Source: Amycolatopsis nalaikhensis
Lineage (GTDB): Bacteria > Actinomycetota > Actinomycetes > Mycobacteriales > Pseudonocardiaceae
DNA: 64,000 bases
Reading direction: 5' to 3'
NCBI RefSeq assembly: GCF_030264295.1
Contig: NZ_CP127173.1
Span: 5,835,501 to 5,899,500 of the forward strand
The translations under genes were made by a program, and so were the position numbers. The notes beneath the pieces were generated by a model, which did not search any database, was not told where the DNA came from, and saw only the letters and a list, made by a program, of their open reading frames with translations. Positions 17,725 to 25,600 of this stretch are shown here, piece after piece; the stretch's first letter is position 1; the number at the start of each line of letters is the position of its first letter.

Positions 17725-18945
17725 ATGACAGTGAGAGACCCAGTGTCGATGAATGACCGCATCATGGCCGAAGTTCAGCGGGTCAACGAGCACACGCGAG
17801 CGATGCTGGCTACATACCTCGCGTGGGGCCACAAGATCCGGGTTGGCCAGGTGCAGCAGTGGATGTACAACGAGCTGATCGATTTCGTAAACTTCCGGAT
17901 GGAGACCGCCGACACCTGCCTGCAGCTGGTCGACCGGGGCAAAGTAGCCGACGCACTGGGGCTGTGCCGGTCGCTGCTGGAGAACTATCTGCTGTTCATG
18001 CTCATGTGCCGGGGCCGCAAGTACTTCCGGCTAGAGGACCGCACTGATCTCACCGATGGCCAGTTCAAAGCCTACGTCGCTGAGCAGAAGGAACAACTGG
18101 CCTCACAGCACCGGGCCGGCACCACCGCGCGTCTCGCCGTCGACACGTATCCACGCGCGAAGCGGCACCTCATGCACATCTTCGAGGGGCTCAAAGACGA
18201 AGATGACGCCGAGTTCGTGATCCCGGTGCACTACTTCTACTTCAGCAACTTCCGTCCCGAGGTAATGCGGCTGTGGCAGGGCGACTATTTCGAGTACGTC
18301 GCCTACGAGCCCGACACTCAACAGGTACTGCGGGAGCACCAACGGGACGCCACCGTCGTCTACAAGCACTACCTGTCTTACGATGCGCTACTGACCTGCC
18401 TGGAACTCAACGAACTGGCAGACCGCGCCGTCATCGCCCGTATCGAAGCGCACTACACGTTCCTGGGCCAGTTCCTGCACCCCACCAACGATGCTGCCCG
18501 CAACCTGCACGAATCCAGCAACTACCACCACGGCAAACCCGCCATCGGTATGGCCACGCACTACACGCCGGCGGCGCATCTGCTAGCAGCACTGTACGTA
18601 TGCCATCTCGTTGCGGGCCTCCTGGACGAGATCGCGCATCTGCATGAGAACGCCCCGCAGAAATTCATCGCCGAACCAGGAACCGAGGATCTGCGGAATC
18701 TTACCGCCGACGTGCCGACCAGGTACGGATATTTGTGGTTCCTGTTCAACGACGCGCCGCTCTATGACAAGTTCGTGCACTGCGTCAGTCACGCCACCGA
18801 CGACGAACTCGCCGCCTACGGCCACTACTCCCACACGCCGAACGACCGCGTCATGTTCAACCAGCACATCTACGACCAGCTCACACAAGCCCTCAATGGC
18901 TGGAACAACCGCAGAGTCGGAACCTACGCACCACCGATCCCGTAG
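17725..18945 (+). CDS. Unrecognised all-helical partner protein
   Basis: A 406-residue protein with no signal peptide or clear membrane segment. ATG 17725 is the first start after the nuclease stop; ATG 17749 is also possible. The sequence is rich in predicted helix, for example VADALGLCRSLLENYLLFML, which loosely recalls helical DUF5677-type proteins, though I would not claim membership. Later there are many aromatic and histidine residues (NYHHGKPAIGMATHYTP). No nuclease, ATPase or DNA-binding motif is visible, and no canonical HEPN RNxxxH was found. Its tight coupling to the PD-(D/E)XK gene suggests the two act together. Confidence 0.7.
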   Translation: MTVRDPVSMNDRIMAEVQRVNEHTRAMLATYLAWGHKIRVGQVQQWMYNELIDFVNFRMETADTCLQLVDRGKVADALGLCRSLLENYLLFMLMCRGRKYFRLEDRTDLTDGQFKAYVAEQKEQLASQHRAGTTARLAVDTYPRAKRHLMHIFEGLKDEDDAEFVIPVHYFYFSNFRPEVMRLWQGDYFEYVAYEPDTQQVLREHQRDATVVYKHYLSYDALLTCLELNELADRAVIARIEAHYTFLGQFLHPTNDAARNLHESSNYHHGKPAIGMATHYTPAAHLLAALYVCHLVAGLLDEIAHLHENAPQKFIAEPGTEDLRNLTADVPTRYGYLWFLFNDAPLYDKFVHCVSHATDDELAAYGHYSHTPNDRVMFNQHIYDQLTQALNGWNNRRVGTYAPPIP

Positions 18946-19293
18946 CTGGCCAGGGGTGTCGCTCGCGGCTTGCAGCGGGCGGTGATGATCCGATCCGTGG
19001 CCGACCAGGACAACTGTTGCTCTCAGCCAGGGCAGCGGCTCGATCACGTTGACGGAAACCTGGCACCCACGTCGTCGGTGGTGATGAGCCGGCCACGAGA
19101 CGGGGCGAGCAGCTTGCCGAGCCAGCCGTCCTCAAGCGGGAGAAGCGCCGCCCTCAATCCTTGTGCGGGCTTCTCCGCGTGCTTCGGCGTTGACCCCGAC
19201 CAGCCACAACCACGATGAAACCCCAATGGGGCGCTTGGCTCCGGCGGCGGCCCGCGGCACGGTGGGCATAAATCCAAGGGCAGGCCGGGGACG
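18946..19293. other. Intergenic region without a supported gene
   Basis: About 350 bp between the two-gene module and the small genes read in the opposite direction. Short frames here have no recognisable content or ribosome sites. No terminator hairpin stood out. Confidence 0.5.
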
Positions 19294-19551
19294 TCAGGCG
19301 GCTTCCGGAGGGTTCAGCGCCGAGCGGCCTTCCGCCGACAGCGCCGCTGGGACGCGCTCGCCGGCCACGCCTAGGCGGGCGGCGCGGACCAGGCCCGCGT
19401 GGATCAGGGCCCGGGCGGCCGCCTGGTCGCAGCAGGGCAGGCCGTCGACGAACATGTCCGGTTCGCGGCTGCAGGTGATCTGCGCGCGGCCCGCGGCGAC
19501 CGCGCGCAGCATCGCCCGCGCCCGGTAGGTGGTTGCGATCCGGTGTTCCAT
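19294..19551 (-). CDS. Small hypothetical protein, 85 aa
   Basis: Begins at ATG 19551 behind a strong GGAGGGGAGGAG stretch. The product (MEHRIATTYRARAMLRAVAA, then SREPDMFVDGLPCCDQAAAR) is soluble, alanine- and arginine-rich, and carries a CC pair at about 42-43. It looks like a small winged-helix-type protein of a sort common on actinobacterial integrative elements, but no function is known to me. It lies downstream of the RiPP-precursor-like gene on the same strand with a 133-bp gap. Confidence 0.6.
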   Translation of the reverse strand: MEHRIATTYRARAMLRAVAAGRAQITCSREPDMFVDGLPCCDQAAARALIHAGLVRAARLGVAGERVPAALSAEGRSALNPPEAA

Positions 19552-19684
19552 GGTGGATCTCCTCCCCTCCACGAGGGCTTTCGAGGGACTGCACCCCAAG
19601 CACAGCACCGGATCGGGTCAGCAACTGTCTCACTCTGAGACGGACACCTCCGACGGGTGCCCGGCGAGGGGGTCACGTGGATCT

Positions 19685-19903
19685 TCAGATACGGGAACTG
19701 CGGCAGGCTGCGACAGTGCGTGAAGGCGTGTCGCCGGGGTTGTCGTCACCGGCGTTGCAGCTGCACTTCGACGACTCGACCAGTTCGTCCAGGTTCTCGA
19801 TGGATTCGATCTCGGCCGGTCCCTGCTGCGGGACGGCGAGCGGCACGGGAATGGTGGTGCCGTTCGGGGCGCGCCGCTCGAGTGGGACGAGGACTGCGGT
19901 CAT
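19685..19903 (-). CDS. RiPP-precursor-like peptide
   Basis: A 72-residue peptide from ATG 19903, with GGAGG five bases upstream. The first half is leader-like (MTAVLVPLERRAPNGTTIP), followed by an acidic stretch (EIESIENLDELVESS) and a Cys-containing segment KCSCNAGDDNPG. An acidic leader before a CxC core and a GDDNP tail is the layout of ribosomally made, modified peptides. No modification enzyme lies beside it; an IS110 copy sits immediately upstream and may have removed one. A tail after DDNP (AACRSSRI at the end) could be extra reading caused by a shift. The role is inferred from layout only. Confidence 0.5.
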   Translation of the reverse strand: MTAVLVPLERRAPNGTTIPVPLAVPQQGPAEIESIENLDELVESSKCSCNAGDDNPGDTPSRTVAACRSSRI

Positions 19904-19915
19904 GGTTTCCTCCAT

Positions 19916-21345
19916 AAGATTGTTGGTGTTCAGGACGGGATGTTCTGGATGCCCGGGGCGATGGGGTGTGGCTGATGGTTTCTTGCCGTGGGTGGCTTGC
20001 GAGGAGTGGCTGCCCTGTCGTTCTGGACGTCCTGGCCGCTGATTGAGATCTGCGTTTGGTCGCTGTTTATGGAGATGCCGGCGGGTTCGTCCACGGGGTT
20101 GAGCTGCGAAGACAGGAGGCAGGCTGGGTGGCCGCAGGCAAGGTGTGGGTCGGTATCGATGTCGGCAAGAGGTTCCATCACGCCTGTGCGGTGGATCAGT
20201 CCGGCAAGACCGTGTTCTCGCGGAAGGTGGCCAACGGTCAGGCCGCGATCGAGCAGTTGATCGCCCGGACCACCGCGAAAGCCGCGGAGGTGGTGTGGGC
20301 GGTGGACATGACCTCCGGCCCCGCGGGCTTGTTGATCGCGTTGCTGCGCGCGACCGGGCAGCCGGTGCTGTATGTGCCGGGCCGGCTGGTCAACCGGATG
20401 GCCGGCGCGTTCGCCGGTGAAGGCAAAACCGACGCCAAGGACTCCCGCACGATCGCCGAAACCGCCCGGCTGCGCGGTGATCTGACCCCAGTGCCCGACC
20501 CGGACGAAGTCGTGACCGATCTGCAGGTGCTCACCGCGCGCCGCGAGGACCTGATGGCCGACTGGGTGCGCGGAGTCAACCGGATCCGTGAGCTGCTCGC
20601 ATCGATTTTTCCCGCGCTGGAGCGGGCGTTCGACTACTCGACCCGCTCGGCGCTGGTGCTGCTGACCGGGTTCCAGACCCCGGACGGCATCCGCGAGGCG
20701 GATGCGGCCGGCCTGTCGGCCCATCTGGCAGAGCATGGTGCCTGGGCCCCAGGTATTCCGTCCATGGTGGACAAGGCCCTGGCGGCCGCGGCGGAGCAAA
20801 CCGTGGCCTTGCCGGGGGAAGCGGTGACCGCACCGTTGATCGCGAGGCTGGCCCGGCAGCTGCTGGACTCCGACCGGGAGATCAAAGACCTGGACAAGCA
20901 GCTCGCCGACCGGTTCGCCGGACACCCCGACGCCGGGCCCATCACCAGCCTCGACGGGTTCGGCCCGATCCTCGGGGCCCAGCTGCTCGCCGGGACCGGC
21001 GGCGACCTGCAAACGGCGTTCCGCAGCCCCGGGCATCTGGCCGCCTACGCCGGTCTCGCCCCGGTGCCCCGCGACTCGGGGCGGATACGCGGCAACCTGC
21101 ACCGCCCCCAGCGCTACCACCGCGGCCTGCGCCGGGTCTTCTACCTGGCCGCCCTCTCGGCCATCAAACGCCCCGACAGCCCATCCCGAACCTTCTACCT
21201 GCGCAAACGCAGCGAAGGGAAACGGCACACCCAGGCCCTGATCGCCCTGGCCCGCCGCCTGGTCGACGTCATCTGGGCGCTCCTGCGCGACCGCCGCGAG
21301 TTCCATCCCTCACCACCAGCCGCCGCCGCTGCTTGACACGGTCAT
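19916..21345 (+). mobile_element. IS110-family insertion element (approximate limits)
   Basis: The element comprises the transposase and its flanking noncoding ends; exact limits cannot be set because the family has no inverted repeats. The left noncoding part (about 19916-20127) is the usual place for the guide (bridge) RNA. At the right end, the opposite strand carries AAAGGAGTCTCA followed by ATG at 21345, the start of a gene that then runs into the transposase end, so the element appears to have cut a minus-strand gene that followed the prim-pol tail. Confidence 0.7.
20056..21336 (+). CDS. IS110-family transposase (DEDD type)
   Basis: A 402-426 residue recombinase; GTG 20128 (just before VWVGIDVGKRFHH) is the likely start, with the frame open from 20056. 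The N-terminal RuvC-like domain shows GIDVGK, WAVDMTSGPAGL and EGKTDAKDSRTIAE, giving the DEDD residues. The C-terminal domain has SLDGFGPILGAQLLAGTGG and LAAYAGLAPVPRDSG, including the serine-bearing segment of Transposase_20. IS110 elements lack terminal inverted repeats and are guided by an RNA from the element. The protein looks complete and could be active. Confidence 0.92.
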   Translation: MVAVYGDAGGFVHGVELRRQEAGWVAAGKVWVGIDVGKRFHHACAVDQSGKTVFSRKVANGQAAIEQLIARTTAKAAEVVWAVDMTSGPAGLLIALLRATGQPVLYVPGRLVNRMAGAFAGEGKTDAKDSRTIAETARLRGDLTPVPDPDEVVTDLQVLTARREDLMADWVRGVNRIRELLASIFPALERAFDYSTRSALVLLTGFQTPDGIREADAAGLSAHLAEHGAWAPGIPSMVDKALAAAAEQTVALPGEAVTAPLIARLARQLLDSDREIKDLDKQLADRFAGHPDAGPITSLDGFGPILGAQLLAGTGGDLQTAFRSPGHLAAYAGLAPVPRDSGRIRGNLHRPQRYHRGLRRVFYLAALSAIKRPDSPSRTFYLRKRSEGKRHTQALIALARRLVDVIWALLRDRREFHPSPPAAAAA

Positions 21346-21362
21346 TGAGACTCCTTTCGGTT

Positions 21363-21434
21363 TCATCGGTGCTGGCAGTAGGTGCTCAGCGGGGCTTGGG
21401 CTTTCCGATAGAGCGTCACCAGCGGCATGCACGT
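21363..21434 (-). pseudogene. C-terminal tail of the IS21-interrupted prim-pol gene
   Basis: Reading the minus strand from the IS21 edge gives CMPLVTLYRKAQAPLSTYCQ and then a stop at 21363-21365. When the IS21 element and one ACGT copy are removed, this frame joins exactly to the frame on the other side (GCTGCSLQGSCGT). It is therefore the lost 3' end of that gene. Confidence 0.65.
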
Positions 21435-21485
21435 TGATGGTGCTCTCTGAATAGGGCCAGTCCTGCTCTCTGAAATTCCCCAGTT
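21435..21485 (+). repeat. IS21 left terminal repeat
   Basis: Contains GGTGCTCTCTGAAT near the tip and CTGCTCTCTGAAAT about 23 bp further in. It pairs with the right end 24152-24202, with most positions conserved. Confidence 0.8.
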
Positions 21486-21577
21486 GGGGTGTCCTGTCGG
21501 CGCGTCGTTTGCGCTGGTCAGCGGCCTCCGGGTGACGGTTTCGGTGTTGATCACCGTGACCGTGGCCGGAGGCGTGG

Positions 21578-22942
21578 ATGCTCACTCTGGAGGAAGACGT
21601 GGAGGCGCAGGCGCTGCGTGCTCAAGGCTGGTCGGTCTCGGCGATCGCGCGACATCTCGGGCGTGACCGCAAGACCATCCGCCGCTACCTGGCCGGCGAG
21701 GTGGTGCCGGGCAAGCGCCGGTCGGCTGTGGCTGACCCGTTCGAACCGTTCGTCGGCTACTGCCGCGCCCGACTGGCCGACGACCCGCATCTGTGGGCGG
21801 CGACGCTGCTGGACGAGGTCGCCGAGCTCGGCTACGAGGGCGGCTACTCGACGTTCACCAGGGCGCTGCGCCGCTATCAGCTGCGCCCGCACTGCGAGCC
21901 GTGTCAGGTTTCCCGCGGCCGAGACGTCGCGATCATCACCCACCCGTCGGGCGAGGAAACCCAGTGGGACTGGCTCGAGCTGCCGGACCCACCGGCGAGC
22001 TGGGGCGCCGGGAAGCAGGCACATCTGCTGGTCGGGGCGCTGGCGCACTCGAGCAAGTGGCGCGGCATCCTGGCCGATGCCGAGGACTTCCCACACCTGG
22101 TCGAGGCCCTCGACGCGGTGGTCCGCCGGCTCGGCGGGGTGACCCAGGTCTGGCGCTTCGACCGGATGGCCACGGTCTGCTACCCCGCCTCCGGCCGGAT
22201 CACCCCGGCGTTCGCGCAGGTCGCGAAGCATTATGGGGTCCGGTCGGTGACGTGTCCGCCGCGGCGCGGGAACCGCAAGGGCGTGGTCGAGAAGGCCAAC
22301 CACTCGGCCGCGCAACGCTGGTGGCGCACCCTTGGCGACGACGTCACGATCGCCGAGGCCCAGGCCGGGCTGGACCGGCTCGCGGCCAAGCTTGACAGCC
22401 GTCGCCGGGTCCTCGATGGCGAGCGCACCACTGTCGCTGGTCTGGCCGCGGCCGAGCGGCTGCACGCGCCGCCGCTGGTCGCGTTCCCGGCCGAGTTCGA
22501 CCTGCCCCGGATCGTCACGCCGCAGGCGCTGGTGTCCTTCCGCGGCAACTCCTACTCCGTCCCACCCGGGCTGGGCGGCGCGCAGGTTCAGGTCCGCCAC
22601 CGGCTCGGCGCGGACGTGCTGCGGATCGTCACCGACCGCGGCGCGACCGTCGCGGTTCACCACCGGGCCTCGGACGGGGCCGGGCGGGTCGTCCGCGACG
22701 ACGGGCACGTGATCGCGCTCGAACACGCCGCGATGGGCGCGTTCAGCACCGACCGGCCCTGCACCCACAAGACGCGCCGGCCGCCGTCGGCGGCGGCGTT
22801 GGCCGAGGCAGCGAAGCTGCGCGGTCTGCCCGCGACGGGGCCCGCGGCCCACGTCGTGATCGACCTGGCCACCTACGCCGCCACCGCGGCGAAGCTGGCC
22901 AGCGCACCCACCCATGAGACCTATGAGTCCGAGGAGGACTGA
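21578..22942 (+). CDS. istA: IS21-family transposase IstA
   Basis: A 454-residue DDE transposase. The N-terminal helix-turn-helix (GWSVSAIARHLGRDRKTIRR) binds the element ends. The catalytic core shows TQWDWLELP (first Asp), VWRFDRMATVCY (second Asp) and NRKGVVEKANHSAAQRW (Glu). A Mu-type C-terminal beta-barrel segment includes YSVPPGLGGAQVQVRHRLG. It works with the ATPase IstB encoded next. Spacing is tight: the istB frame opens before the istA stop. Length and motifs are complete. Confidence 0.93.
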   Translation: MLTLEEDVEAQALRAQGWSVSAIARHLGRDRKTIRRYLAGEVVPGKRRSAVADPFEPFVGYCRARLADDPHLWAATLLDEVAELGYEGGYSTFTRALRRYQLRPHCEPCQVSRGRDVAIITHPSGEETQWDWLELPDPPASWGAGKQAHLLVGALAHSSKWRGILADAEDFPHLVEALDAVVRRLGGVTQVWRFDRMATVCYPASGRITPAFAQVAKHYGVRSVTCPPRRGNRKGVVEKANHSAAQRWWRTLGDDVTIAEAQAGLDRLAAKLDSRRRVLDGERTTVAGLAAAERLHAPPLVAFPAEFDLPRIVTPQALVSFRGNSYSVPPGLGGAQVQVRHRLGADVLRIVTDRGATVAVHHRASDGAGRVVRDDGHVIALEHAAMGAFSTDRPCTHKTRRPPSAAALAEAAKLRGLPATGPAAHVVIDLATYAATAAKLASAPTHETYESEED

Positions 22943-22973
22943 TCACTTGTCCGGAAACCGTTCAGGGCCACAG

Positions 22974-23762
22974 ATGAGCGAGGCCCGCCGCTATCAGCAA
23001 CTCCGTTCACACTTCTCCTACCTGAAGCTGGACAACGCCGCCGAAGCCCTGCCCCGAATCCTCGACCAAGCTCGCGCGGAGAACCTGTCGATGACCGCGG
23101 CGCTGGAGCGGCTGCTGGAGATCGAGGTCAACGCCACCGAAGAACGCCGCCTGGCCGGCCGGTTGCGGTTCGCCTGCCTCCCGGATCCCTGGACCCTGGC
23201 GGACTTCGACTTCGCCGCCCAGCCTGGGGTCGACGAGAAGCTGATCCGCGACCTGGCGACGTTGCGGTTCCTCGACGACGCGTCCAACGTGTTGTTCGTC
23301 GGGCCGCCCGGGGTCGGCAAGACGATGCTGGCCACCGCGCTCGCCCGCGGGACGGCCGAGGCCGGGAACCGGGTCTACTTCACCACCGCGGCCGACCTCG
23401 CCGCCCGCTGCCACAAGGCCGCGGTCGAAGGGCGCTGGCAGACCTGCATGCGGTTCTTCGCCGGCCCGAAGCTGCTCGTGATCGACGAGCTCGGCTATCT
23501 CCCGTTGCCCGGCGACGGGGCCTCGGCGTTGTTTCAGGTGATCAACCAGCGTTACCTGAAGTCGTCCACGATTTTGACGACGAACGTCGGGATTGCTGAC
23601 TGGGCAACGGCTTTCGGGGACGCGACCGTCGCGGCGGCGATGCTGGACCGGTTGCTGCACCGCGCGACCGTGGTCGGCATCGACGGCCCGTCCTATCGGC
23701 TCCGCTCGCATCAGTCCACATCGGACAAGCTGCGCAAGGCGGTGAACGCACATGTCTCCTGA
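22974..23762 (+). CDS. istB: IS21 helper ATPase IstB
   Basis: A 262-residue AAA+ ATPase (282 if ATG 22914 is used). Walker A is FVGPPGVGKTMLATALARG, Walker B is LLVIDELGYLPL, and sensor-type ILTTNVGIADWATAF follows, as in IstB/DnaC-like proteins. IstB forms decamers on DNA and selects and bends the target for IstA. The ATG at 22974 begins MSEARRYQQLRSHFSYLKLD, the usual family start. The final 11 bases overlap the third gene. Confidence 0.93.
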   Translation: MSEARRYQQLRSHFSYLKLDNAAEALPRILDQARAENLSMTAALERLLEIEVNATEERRLAGRLRFACLPDPWTLADFDFAAQPGVDEKLIRDLATLRFLDDASNVLFVGPPGVGKTMLATALARGTAEAGNRVYFTTAADLAARCHKAAVEGRWQTCMRFFAGPKLLVIDELGYLPLPGDGASALFQVINQRYLKSSTILTTNVGIADWATAFGDATVAAAMLDRLLHRATVVGIDGPSYRLRSHQSTSDKLRKAVNAHVS

Positions 23763-24129
23763 CCCGCACGACCCGGACTACAACGCGACCCGCAAGACCT
23801 GCCCGATCTGCTGGGAAGCGTTCGTCGCGACCGGCCGACAAGCCAAGACCCGGCTCTACTGCTCGCGCCAGTGCAAACGCACCGCGGCCGCCCGCCGGGA
23901 GGTCGAGCGCACCACTCCTGCCTCCAGCACCGCCAGGCCCTTCGGGACACCGCCTCCGGCGGCGACCCCGCCGGCACCTGCGGCGCCGCTGCCGCACATT
24001 GCGGCCCAGCGGGACTGCCCGCACTGCGGCGGCCCGGTCACCATCGTCGCGCTGCTCACCACGCCCGAAGCGGCCCGGCCGCAGATGCCCGTCGCGGCAC
24101 CCGACGGAGTGATCCCGCTCCGCCGCTGA
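23752..24129 (+). CDS. Zinc-ribbon accessory protein within the IS21 element
   Basis: A 125-residue protein starting inside the istB end (11-bp overlap). It has two zinc-binding sets: TCPICWEAF with YCSRQCKRTAA (Cx2C...Cx3C), and DCPHCGGPVT (Cx2C). Between them is a proline- and alanine-rich linker (PPPAATPPAPAAPLP). The layout suggests a nucleic-acid- or protein-binding adaptor carried as cargo of the element. It is not one of the classic IS21 proteins; I know of no assigned role. It ends 23 bp before the right terminal repeat. Confidence 0.75.
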   Translation: MSPDPHDPDYNATRKTCPICWEAFVATGRQAKTRLYCSRQCKRTAAARREVERTTPASSTARPFGTPPPAATPPAPAAPLPHIAAQRDCPHCGGPVTIVALLTTPEAARPQMPVAAPDGVIPLRR

Positions 24130-24151
24130 CACCGGTTACGCTGCACTCCTC

Positions 24152-24202
24152 AGCTGGCCCATTTCGGAGAGCATGGCTGGCCCATCTCGGAGAGCGCCAT
24201 CA
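24152..24202 (-). repeat. IS21 right terminal repeat
   Basis: Reverse complement of the left end apart from several substitutions. Two tandem units TTTCGGAGAGCATGG and ATCTCGGAGAGCGCC are visible, each preceded by GGCCCA. Confidence 0.8.
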
Positions 24203-24760
24203 ACGTGCCGCAGCTGCCCTGCAGGCTGCAGCCGGTGCAGCCGCCTTGGCGCAGCAGCAGCCGGTCGGCGATCCCGCCGAGCCGCGACAGCGTCGCGGGG
24301 GATCGAGGCGGGCGCGACGATGAACCGCCGCGGCCGCGGCGGGCGATCCGCCATCCGGGCCGGCCGGCGTGTATTGCGCAGGGTGTTGTCCTCGCCGACC
24401 CGGAAATACAGGTGCTCGCTGGGCGAGGGTCTGCGGACTGAGTAGGTGTCGTTGGGGTAGGGCTGGCCGGCTCGCCAGGCCAGGACGTCGCGGTCGTGTC
24501 GGGCGTCGGCCCACTCCGGCGGAGGTTGTTCGCCAGGGACGAGGTCGAGCACGTACAGGTTGGACGGGCCACAGACGATGCTGGTTCTGTTGGTCTGATG
24601 TGACCGCGTTTGCCCATGGTTGGTGACCGGCCCCTGCGTGGGCACCGGTTCTGCATCCGTGAGTTTTGACCGCTCCCGAGGGTTGCGGTTGGAGGATGCC
24701 TGTACTCCAGACGAGGATGCCGGAATGCCTCCACAGTCGAAGGTAGAGCTCTACGCGGGG
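24203..24760 (-). pseudogene. Prim-pol (bifunctional DNA primase/polymerase) remnant
   Basis: The minus strand reads TSIVCGPSNLYVLDLVPGE, NDTYSVRRPSPSEHLYFRVG, and NTRRPARMADRPPRPRRFIVAP, matching the catalytic Prim-Pol domain: a VLDL acid motif, DTY.V, and the SGGxHLYFR-like motif. Here SPSEHLYFR replaces the usual glycine pair. The 5' part upstream of 24600 is decayed or in another frame, and a second shift occurs near 24340. The 3' part is split by the IS21 element (tail at 21363-21434). Such proteins replicate actinobacterial integrative elements (AICEs) and plasmids, so this is the core of a dead element. Confidence 0.7.
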
Positions 24761-25303
24761 ATCACCCAAGGCGCCCGGAAGGTCCACAGTGTTGACGCCG
24801 GGAAGCTCCGCCGGACCTCGTCGATGACCGGCATCAGCCAGGCCATGAGATCGATCACGACGAGGTAGCCGATCGAGAGGCGTGGTGGTCAGGTTCAAGC
24901 TTGTCCGCGATGTCCTCGATCAACCGGCCCCGCGGCGTCGACGCGCTCGAGCTCGCCGTCTGGCCTGGTCATTGACCTCGTCGAATTTCGATGGGCTCGG
25001 TGTCAACCTGGGGTCGGGCAGAGTTGCCTCGATAACCGCACGATGGGGTTGATTCAGGAACATGCTGGTCCGAGACCCACCGGGCTGCGTAACCGCGTCC
25101 GTACGAGCACTCGAGCCGGGATTCTCACGGCGAAGCCCAAGGCCGATACGGCAGATACGGCGAGATCCTCGTTCCGCCATTTGCCCGGCGATGTGGCATC
25201 CGGGTCGACGCTGGTCGGCGCTCGTGGCAGCTGGAGGGGTCGAGTTATCTAACGCTGTGTATTGGGTAGTGTGCGGGGTGAGTCCGGGGAGGAGGTCGTG
25301 TTT
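24761..25303. other. Region without a supported gene
   Basis: No frame here has a ribosome site and recognisable product. SKVELYAGI near 24735-24761 on the plus strand faintly recalls the start of another IS21 IstA protein but is not followed by the expected helix-turn-helix. GGGGAGGAGG at 25286-25295 is the ribosome site of the next gene. Confidence 0.5.
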
Positions 25304-25600
25304 GTGTGGCGATGGTTGCGAGTTGCGCTGGCCGTGTTCGGGCTGCTGTTGGTGGCGACGTCGGCGTTGGTGTGGTGGTCGGCTGAGCGGGCGCTGGGGC
25401 CGGCTCCGGAGGTGCGTTCATCGCCGCGTGGAGGGTTGTCCTCGTGCCCGGTGGTGCGGCCGGGGCAGGTGACGTGTGATCCGCCCGCTCTGTCGAGTGG
25501 CACGGTGACAGTGGTGGTCGTGCTGTCCGCGCTGGGACTCGCCGCGTTGTTGAGCGTGGTCGTGATCGGCGCGCTGCGGCGGCGTCGGCTCTCGGCTTAG
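25304..25600 (+). CDS. Small two-helix membrane protein
   Basis: A 98-residue protein. GTG 25304 is chosen because GGGGAGGAGG ends eight bases before; GTG 25298 would be too close. An N-terminal helix (LRVALAVFGLLLVATSALVWW) is followed by an extracytoplasmic stretch with two cysteines (SSCPVVRPGQVTC), probably a disulfide. A second helix (VTVVVVLSALGLAALLSVVVI) and an arginine-rich end (ALRRRRLSA) follow, giving both termini in the cytoplasm. The stop overlaps that of the next, convergent gene. No family recognised. Confidence 0.6.
   Translation: MWRWLRVALAVFGLLLVATSALVWWSAERALGPAPEVRSSPRGGLSSCPVVRPGQVTCDPPALSSGTVTVVVVLSALGLAALLSVVVIGALRRRRLSA

Larger units (their letters stand above)
21435..24202 (+). 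mobile_element. Complete IS21-family insertion sequence, 2.77 kb
   Basis: The element carries istA, istB and a third small gene in one direction. Its ends are inverted: TGATGG at 21435 and CCATCA at 24202, each followed inward by two copies of a GCTCTCTGA/GCTCTCCGA-type repeat, the multiple terminal repeats typical of IS21. ACGT flanks both sides (21431-21434 and 24203-24206) and is probably the target duplication. It is inserted in a minus-strand prim-pol gene. All genes look intact. Confidence 0.85.

Noticed and set aside
17725..18945. HEPN ribonuclease assignment for the helical partner
   Set aside because: No RNxxxH or Rx4-6H motif stood out in the right helix; the resemblance is only in overall helical character.
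24620..24868. Second IS21 IstA start (SKVELYAGI)
   Set aside because: Only nine residues resemble IstA, and the following helix-turn-helix is missing.
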